The notes under the pieces were generated by a model that saw only the letters and a list, made by a program, of their open reading frames with translations, searched no databases and was not told the DNA's origin. The translations under genes and the position numbers were made by a program. This document shows, piece after piece, positions 7,920-11,650 of a stretch of DNA of 11,650 nt (within the stretch, counting starts at the first letter, position 1; each line of letters begins with the position of its first letter). Source of the stretch: Dorea sp. (GTDB lineage Bacteria > Bacillota_A > Clostridia > Lachnospirales > Lachnospiraceae); contig JAEDLC010000057.1 of NCBI GenBank assembly GCA_016295505.1, positions 1-11,650 of the forward strand, given 5' to 3'.

Positions 7920-7939
7920 CCTCCTCCGGGGACGGAGGA
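7920..7939 (-). promoter_or_regulatory. ileS ribosome binding site that can pair with the adjacent palindrome arm
   Basis: On the minus strand the strong site GGAGGAGG (7920-7927) lies 5 nt before the ileS ATG. The 3' arm of the neighbouring palindrome supplies TCCTCC (7934-7939), which is perfectly complementary to GGAGGA (7922-7927) across a 6-nt loop. The same TCCTCC is also paired in the palindrome's own hairpin. The two folds are mutually exclusive: the palindrome hairpin frees the ribosome binding site and the short hairpin hides it. Pairing is seen directly; regulation is inference. Confidence 0.5.
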
Positions 7940-8003
7940 TTTTTAAAAATCCTCCGTCCCAAATTAAAAATCCCCTGTCCCTTTTTTAAAATCGCCTGTC
8001 CCC
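7929..8003. repeat. Palindrome plus two degenerate half copies (GGGACGG family) in the ileS leader
   Basis: Positions 7929-7960 form a perfect 32-bp palindrome with half-site GGGACGGAGGATTTTT, identical to the core at 401-442. Two further single arms follow on the upstream side in the same orientation: 7961-7981, minus strand GGGACAGGGGATTTTT, and 7986-8003, minus strand GGGGACAGGCGATTTT. All three units sit between the T-box terminator and the ileS ribosome binding site, so they are transcribed in the ileS messenger. The pattern suggests repeated insertion or unequal copying followed by decay. Confidence 0.85.
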
Positions 8004-8010
8004 AATGCCC

Positions 8011-8028
8011 TTATCCACATTTTCCACA
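8011..8028 (+). other. Two abutting DnaA-box-like 9-mers
   Basis: TTATCCACA (8011-8019), an exact match to the DnaA-box consensus, is followed directly by TTTTCCACA (8020-8028), one base different. They lie in the transcribed ileS leader between the T-box terminator and the repeat cluster. Binding by DnaA is inferred from the sequence only. Confidence 0.4.
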
Positions 8029-8041
8029 GAAAGTAAGGAAC

Positions 8042-8075
8042 AAAAAAAGCTTCCGTCCTGCATAGGACGAAAGCT
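8042..8075 (-). terminator. T-box attenuator terminator
   Basis: On the minus strand AGCTTTCGTCC (8065-8075) pairs fully, with one U-G pair, with GGACGGAAGCT (8048-8058) around a 6-nt loop and is followed by a run of seven T ending at 8042. This is the conditional terminator that the T-box antiterminator competes with. Confidence 0.92.
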
Positions 8076-8288
8076 AACGCTTACGTTTATAAACCACCTA
8101 ACATACTATCATATGCGTTCCTGTAACGGAGGAATCCCGTCAGCATTTACTAAATTTCTCCCAAAATTTTTCAACAACTGCAACTCGGAAGTGATATTCA
8201 GATGTATCTTACTTGCATCAGGCTTCCACCGTCCCCGATTCGCTGTATCTTTCAGATATACCCTACTGTCTTCGTCAGCGTTTTTTAC
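8042..8288 (-). promoter_or_regulatory. T-box riboswitch (isoleucine) controlling ileS
   Basis: This is a leader RNA that senses uncharged tRNA-Ile. On the minus strand, in order: GACAGTAGG at the foot of stem I (8262-8270); the distal loop GGTGGAAGCC (8221-8230); the specifier region GAATATCACTTCCGAG with AUC, an isoleucine codon, at 8193-8195; stem III (8121-8143); and the T-box segment AGGTGGTTT (8091-8099), whose TGGT (8093-8096) can pair with an ACCA tRNA end. A small AACG/CGTT helix and the terminator follow. Uncharged tRNA-Ile would stabilise the antiterminator and allow ileS transcription. The T-box core is shorter and less GC-rich than the usual AGGGTGGNACCGCG. Specifier, discriminator pairing and downstream gene all agree. 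Confidence 0.93.
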
Positions 8289-8294
8289 CGTACT

Positions 8295-8324
8295 ATTATA
8301 ATCAGGAAATGTGGAAAACGTCAA
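8295..8324 (-). promoter_or_regulatory. Sigma-A promoter of ileS
   Basis: On the minus strand TTGACG (8319-8324, 5 of 6) is separated by 18 bp from a perfect TATAAT (8295-8300). The predicted start is near 8288, directly ahead of T-box stem I. It begins only 24 bp beyond the stop codon of the upstream carboxypeptidase gene and makes ileS an independent transcription unit. The -35 lies in the loop and the first base of one arm of a perfect inverted repeat. Confidence 0.85.
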
Positions 8325-8340
8325 GAGGTTTTCCACATTT
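8307..8340. repeat. Perfect inverted repeat, 13-bp arms, spanning the ileS -35
   Basis: Arms AAATGTGGAAAAC (8307-8319) and GTTTTCCACATTT (8328-8340) flank an 8-bp loop. Each arm contains a DnaA-box-like TTTTCCACA in opposite orientation. In RNA from the upstream operon it would form a hairpin just after the carboxypeptidase stop, but no U-run follows on that strand, so it is a weak terminator there. On the plus strand a CTTTTTT run follows, so it could stop antisense transcription. It could equally be an operator over the promoter. Confidence 0.7.
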
Positions 8341-8348
8341 CTTTTTTG

Positions 8349-9761
8349 TTATTTTCTTTTCACCAGCATGACAATAAGGCTTATAACCAGAACAGCAAGA
8401 AGTCCCGCTGCTCCTATAATTATTCCTTTTTCTACCATTGTCTTTTGTTGAAACTTATCCTTTATTTTCTCTAATATCTCTATTATATATGTTTTCCAGT
8501 TCTTTGCTTTTTCCGTTTTCTGATCATCCGGCTCATTACTTTCTGTTTCGGTCTTGCCGATATCTGCTTTTACACGCTCCAGATATGATTCACTCAATTT
8601 TGCTCTTGCAGTCCCTACCACGTTTCCTTCATACGTATATTCTAAAGTCGTTTCGTCTTCTGCCGATATGGTATCATCGGCAATCATCTGCATTTCCAGA
8701 TCTTCAAATTCTACACCATCGGGCAGGACTACATATCCGTCGTTTCTATCTGTAAGGATTTCCTGTATATCTTCTGATTTTTCATTTTCTGCTATACTGA
8801 CTTTGTGGAAATTCTGAAATGCATATTCAAAAAGGTTACGGGTATCCGGATAGATATTGGCGCCATGCGTCCGGAGCACCACACATACCAGCTGCATACT
8901 TCCATTATCCGCCATCGTAATCAGCGTAGCCAGAGCATCGGATGTGTAACCGGTTTTTCCTCCAATCGCACATTCATAATAATTGGTATTTCCGGGAATC
9001 AACATCTTATGCTTTTGCTGAAACACATGCTCTTCTGTTGTCTCGGATTCCGGAATCACATAATTTAATGTCTGCACAATTGTAAAAAATTCCGGATGAT
9101 TAAATAATTCTCTGCCAATTAACGCCATGTCCCGTGCACAGGTATAATGCTCCGGGTCGTGTAATCCATTCGTATTTGCAAAATGAGAGTTCATGCCTCC
9201 CAATTCCTGACACCTTTGATTCATCTGTTCTATAAACCAGTTATAATCCTGTCCTGCATTTTTCCCGACATTTTCTCCTACCGCATAAGCCGCTTCATTA
9301 GCCGATGCAAGCAGGGTCGCATACAATGCCTGTTCCAGCGATATTACATTTCCTTCTTTCAAACCTACCGAAGAATCTCCCGGTTTCATAAAAGCCACAC
9401 AATCATGGGAGAATGTAACATTATCAGAAAATTGTCCGTTTTCCAGGGCAATCAATGCCGTCAATACTTTGGTTATACTTGCCGGGTATTCATGCTCATC
9501 GACATTTTTCGCATACAGAATTGCACCCGTTCCGACTTCCATTACAATCGCAGCCTCACCATAGGTTCCCGGACCTTTTGGCCAGTTCGTCCATTCATTA
9601 GACTGAACCGGCATATTGTATACCTGTTCCTGCAGTTGCCTTTCCTGCTCCTCTGCTGCTTCTTCTTCCGTCTGCTCCGGCTCGGCATATGCGGTTATCC
9701 CCACACTTATACACAATATCATTACTAAAAACGCCGCAGCCAAACGCCTGCATACTCTCAT
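8349..9761 (-). CDS. D-alanyl-D-alanine carboxypeptidase (peptidase S11, DacA/DacF type)
   Basis: This 470-residue penicillin-binding protein trims the terminal D-Ala from peptidoglycan stem peptides outside the membrane. An N-terminal signal peptide (about residues 1-26, ending TAYA) precedes the catalytic domain. The domain carries all three active-site motifs: SITK (95-98, nucleophile S95), SAN (153-155) and KTG (269-271). A PBP5-type C-terminal beta domain spans roughly 315-400. Then come a charged linker and a C-terminal membrane helix (446-467) ending in KRK. Many relatives anchor by an amphipathic helix, so a full transmembrane anchor is a small difference. The start at 9761 has GGAGG 7 nt upstream. 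It is 26 bp from cysK and is the last gene of the upstream operon. Whether it is the vegetative (dacA) or sporulation (dacF/dacB) paralogue cannot be decided from sequence alone. Confidence 0.95.
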   Translation of the reverse strand: MRVCRRLAAAFLVMILCISVGITAYAEPEQTEEEAAEEQERQLQEQVYNMPVQSNEWTNWPKGPGTYGEAAIVMEVGTGAILYAKNVDEHEYPASITKVLTALIALENGQFSDNVTFSHDCVAFMKPGDSSVGLKEGNVISLEQALYATLLASANEAAYAVGENVGKNAGQDYNWFIEQMNQRCQELGGMNSHFANTNGLHDPEHYTCARDMALIGRELFNHPEFFTIVQTLNYVIPESETTEEHVFQQKHKMLIPGNTNYYECAIGGKTGYTSDALATLITMADNGSMQLVCVVLRTHGANIYPDTRNLFEYAFQNFHKVSIAENEKSEDIQEILTDRNDGYVVLPDGVEFEDLEMQMIADDTISAEDETTLEYTYEGNVVGTARAKLSESYLERVKADIGKTETESNEPDDQKTEKAKNWKTYIIEILEKIKDKFQQKTMVEKGIIIGAAGLLAVLVISLIVMLVKRK

Positions 9762-9787
9762 CCTTTATCCTCCGTTCCAGTCTGACA

Positions 9788-10711
9788 TTAAAACAATGGT
9801 GTAGAAAAATACCGCTCTGCTGTATCCGGAAGTATCGTTACCACGCGCTTTCCTCTTCCCAGCTTCTTCGCCAGCCTGATTGCCGCAGCTACATTGGTTC
9901 CACTGGAGATTCCACACATCAGTCCCTCACATTTTGCCAGTTTTCTGGACACTTCTAATGCCTCTTCATCCGTAACGATACAGATATCATCATAAATGTT
10001 CTGATTCAGTATCTTTGGAATAACGCCGTCTCCAATCCCCATCTGCAAATGACTTCCCACCGGATGCCCGGACAGAATTGCTGCATGTTCCGGCTCCGCC
10101 GCCCAGATCTCAATATCCGGATTTTTCTCCCTCAGCGCCTCACCGATTCCGGTAATGGTTCCTCCGGTTCCGATTCCGGAACAAAAACCATCGATCGGTC
10201 CATTCACCTGTTCCAGAATCTCTCTGCCGGTCTGCAGCCTGTGCGCCTCTACATTTGCAACATTTTCAAATTGCTGCGGCACAAACACATGCGGATCTTC
10301 TTTCTGCATTCGAAGAGCAGTCTGCATACATTCCTCAATACAGTCTCCGATATTTCCCCTGTCATGGATGACGATCACTTCTGCCCCATAATTCTGTACC
10401 AGCTTCCGGCGCTCTTCACTGACAGAATCCGGCATGATAATCACCGTTTTATATCCTTTTACTGCGCCGATCAGTGCAAGACCGATGCCCTGGTTTCCGC
10501 TGGTCGGTTCTACTATGATCGTATCCCTGTTGATCTTTCCTTCCTTTTCTGCCGCTTCTATCATCTGAAGTGCAGTTCTTGTCTTGATTGATCCTCCGAC
10601 GTTGACTGCCTCGAATTTTACCAGAATCTCTGCACATTCTTCTCCTGTCATATGATTCAGACGAACCATCGGTGTATTGCCCACTGCTTCCAGTATATTA
10701 TTGTAAATCAT
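9788..10711 (-). CDS. cysK: Cysteine synthase family protein (O-acetylserine sulfhydrylase, CysK-like)
   Basis: This 307-residue fold-type II PLP enzyme should make cysteine from O-acetylserine and sulfide. The PLP lysine is K43 in VGGSIKTR. The substrate loop is PTSGNQGIG (69-77), the phosphate-binding loop is SGIGTGGTITG (178-188), GISSGTNVAAA lies at 267-277, and the C terminus is ILPDTAERYFSTPLF. Length is normal. Several positions depart from the classical enzyme: NPGGSVKDR is NVGGSIKTR and FENPANP is FENVANV, so three prolines are valines and the Asp after the PLP lysine is Thr. This may mark a variant subfamily, and an altered substrate is possible. The ATG overlaps the 3' end of tadA by 14 bp, and its AGGAGA ribosome binding site lies within tadA, which points to translational coupling. 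No serine acetyltransferase gene is adjacent. Confidence 0.9.
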   Translation of the reverse strand: MIYNNILEAVGNTPMVRLNHMTGEECAEILVKFEAVNVGGSIKTRTALQMIEAAEKEGKINRDTIIVEPTSGNQGIGLALIGAVKGYKTVIIMPDSVSEERRKLVQNYGAEVIVIHDRGNIGDCIEECMQTALRMQKEDPHVFVPQQFENVANVEAHRLQTGREILEQVNGPIDGFCSGIGTGGTITGIGEALREKNPDIEIWAAEPEHAAILSGHPVGSHLQMGIGDGVIPKILNQNIYDDICIVTDEEALEVSRKLAKCEGLMCGISSGTNVAAAIRLAKKLGRGKRVVTILPDTAERYFSTPLF

Positions 10712-11195
10712 TTTCTTTCTCCTTTTTCTTTTGTTTTTTTGCTTCTCTGAGCTCTTTGAAAAATGACTTCATCATCTGACTGCACTCTTCTTCCAAAACT
10801 CCGGTCGTCAACTCTACCTGATGGTTAAATTCCGGCATATCGAGAAGATTTAAAATAGACCCGGCACATCCCGCTTTAGGATTCATACACCCCACTACGA
10901 CTCTGGTCATCCGTGATTGCACGATCGCACCGGAACACATCTGACATGGTTCCAGTGTAACATACATCGTACACTCTTCCAGCCTCCAGTCATCCATCTT
11001 TTTACTCGCCTTTTTAATTGCAATCAGCTCCGCATGCGCCAGCGTATTTTTATCAATTGTTCTGCGATTATATCCACGTCCGATAATCTTTCCCTGATAG
11101 ACAATCACACATCCGATCGGAACCTCTCCGATCGCGTATGCTTTTTTCGCCTGTCTGATCGCTTCTTTCATATATTTTTCATCAATATTATGCAT
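10698..11195 (-). CDS. tadA: tRNA-specific adenosine deaminase
   Basis: This 165-residue zinc-dependent cytidine-deaminase-fold enzyme converts A34 to inosine in the anticodon of tRNA-Arg(ACG). Zinc and proton-transfer residues are H54 and E56 in LAHAELIAI, and C84 and C87 in PCQMCSGAI. The N-terminal AIRQAKKAYAIGEVPIGCVIV and the later VGCMNPKAGCAGSILNLL are typical of TadA. The C terminus is a lysine-rich tail (about 150-161). The start at 11195 has GAGG 8 nt upstream and lies 10 bp after the preceding gene. The 3' end overlaps cysK. The protein is near the usual 150-170 residues. Confidence 0.96.
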   Translation of the reverse strand: MHNIDEKYMKEAIRQAKKAYAIGEVPIGCVIVYQGKIIGRGYNRRTIDKNTLAHAELIAIKKASKKMDDWRLEECTMYVTLEPCQMCSGAIVQSRMTRVVVGCMNPKAGCAGSILNLLDMPEFNHQVELTTGVLEEECSQMMKSFFKELREAKKQKKKEKENDLQ

Positions 11196-11205
11196 CTACA
11201 TTTCC

Positions 11206-11650
11206 TCATTCCGAATCCACCTTTGTGGTTCGACGACACGCACCCCTTACTTTTCTGCACCAGTATCCGAACCTTTCGTCCGCATGTTCTTCCTCTTTGC
11301 TTCGATCTATCTCGATATTCTCTACTTCAATAAACTCTGGAAATCCAAATGCTTCTGCGGCTCTGGCTTCCTGTGGATGATAGATCCCCGGAACTCCCAG
11401 TCTGAGCTCATTTCCATCATCTATCAATACTACATGGTGATAATTATAGTATCCATGAAGCAAAAATCGATTATTCGCCAGCTTCCATTCACATCGCGGA
11501 AGCTTCGCCAGATCCTGCCTCTGCATTTTTGTACACCTGTACGGACAATCCATCCCCCAAAGATCTGTATCTTCCGACACGGCATCGTGTAAAGGCTGTT
11601 GAGATGGTTCCGCCTTTTCCATGTCATCCAGATCCGTGATCTCCTCCGGC
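11206..11650 (-). CDS. C-terminal part of a DUF6128-like protein, 5' end outside the window
   Basis: The frame is open from the TGA at 11206-11208 to the window edge without a stop. An internal ATG at 11620-11622 has no well-spaced ribosome binding site, so the visible residues are most likely the C-terminal domain of a longer protein. Visible features are DCPYRCTKMQRQDLAKLP, WKLANNRFLLHGYYNYHHVV, LGVPGIYHPQEARAAEAFGF and FGYWCRKV, followed by a basic tail. From memory this resembles the DUF6128 domain common in Lachnospiraceae, whose function is unknown. No catalytic motif or membrane segment is seen in this part. It is 10 bp upstream of tadA and so likely in the same operon. Confidence 0.7.
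   Translation of the reverse strand, partial: PEEITDLDDMEKAEPSQQPLHDAVSEDTDLWGMDCPYRCTKMQRQDLAKLPRCEWKLANNRFLLHGYYNYHHVVLIDDGNELRLGVPGIYHPQEARAAEAFGFPEFIEVENIEIDRSKEEEHADERFGYWCRKVRGACRRTTKVDSE

Noticed and set aside
7915..7962. N-terminal extension of IleS from a TTG at 7960-7962
   Set aside because: The extra 16 residues are a translation of the palindromic repeat and the ribosome binding site. The ATG at 7914 has GGAGGAGG at correct spacing and matches the normal IleS N terminus.
6910..7989. Plus-strand open frame of 359 codons opposite ileS
   Set aside because: It is antisense to a well-supported gene in its full length, has no family resemblance or ribosome binding site, and ends by translating the palindrome. 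It is a shadow frame.
8011..8340. Replication origin suggested by several DnaA-box-like sites
   Set aside because: No dnaA, dnaN or other origin-linked genes are nearby, the AT-rich unwinding region is not evident, and the sites are scattered through a T-box leader.
11206..11622. Complete 138-residue gene starting at the ATG 11620-11622
   Set aside because: The frame is open to the window edge and the ATG lacks a well-placed ribosome binding site, so the gene most likely begins outside the window.

Overview
The window reads as chromosomal DNA from a spore-forming, low-to-moderate GC member of the Clostridia, most likely Lachnospiraceae (Blautia/Dorea/Ruminococcus-like). The grounds are the protein sequences as I recognise them, a T-box leader on ileS, an adjacent spoIID-spoIIQ pair, and a C-terminal domain I associate with that family. 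No database search was possible. Every gene lies on the minus strand, so transcription runs from high to low coordinates.

Layout in transcription order. (1) 11650-8349 is a tight operon: the C-terminal part of a protein that starts outside the window (DUF6128-like), tadA (tRNA adenosine deaminase), cysK-like cysteine synthase (its start overlaps the end of tadA by 14 bp), and a D-Ala-D-Ala carboxypeptidase. (2) 8348-7915 is a 434-bp gene-free stretch. It holds a sigma-A promoter nested in a perfect inverted repeat, an isoleucine T-box riboswitch with AUC specifier and terminator, tandem DnaA-box-like 9-mers, degenerate copies of a dispersed palindrome, and a ribosome binding site that the palindrome could mask. 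It serves ileS (type-2-like, 1055 aa), followed by glgP (glycogen phosphorylase). (3) 2205-2143 is a compact junction. The glgP terminator hairpin, a sigma-E-like promoter and the spoIID ribosome binding site are superimposed there. (4) spoIID (mother-cell peptidoglycan transglycosylase) and spoIIQ (forespore channel protein) follow. spoIIQ has its own good sigma-F-like promoter overlapping the spoIID stop. (5) A small GIY-YIG nuclease gene with its own sigma-A-like promoter is bracketed by perfect palindromes of the dispersed family and by a 10-bp direct repeat.

The genes are mostly housekeeping and sporulation functions. I see no CRISPR array, phage, toxin-antitoxin or clear accessory system. 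The interest lies in the non-coding DNA: a REP-like palindrome family (GGGACGGRGRATTTTT and its mirror) at three loci, one of them inside the ileS leader; overlaps of hairpins with promoters and ribosome binding sites; and DnaA-box-like TTWTCCACA sequences that fall almost only in intergenic DNA.
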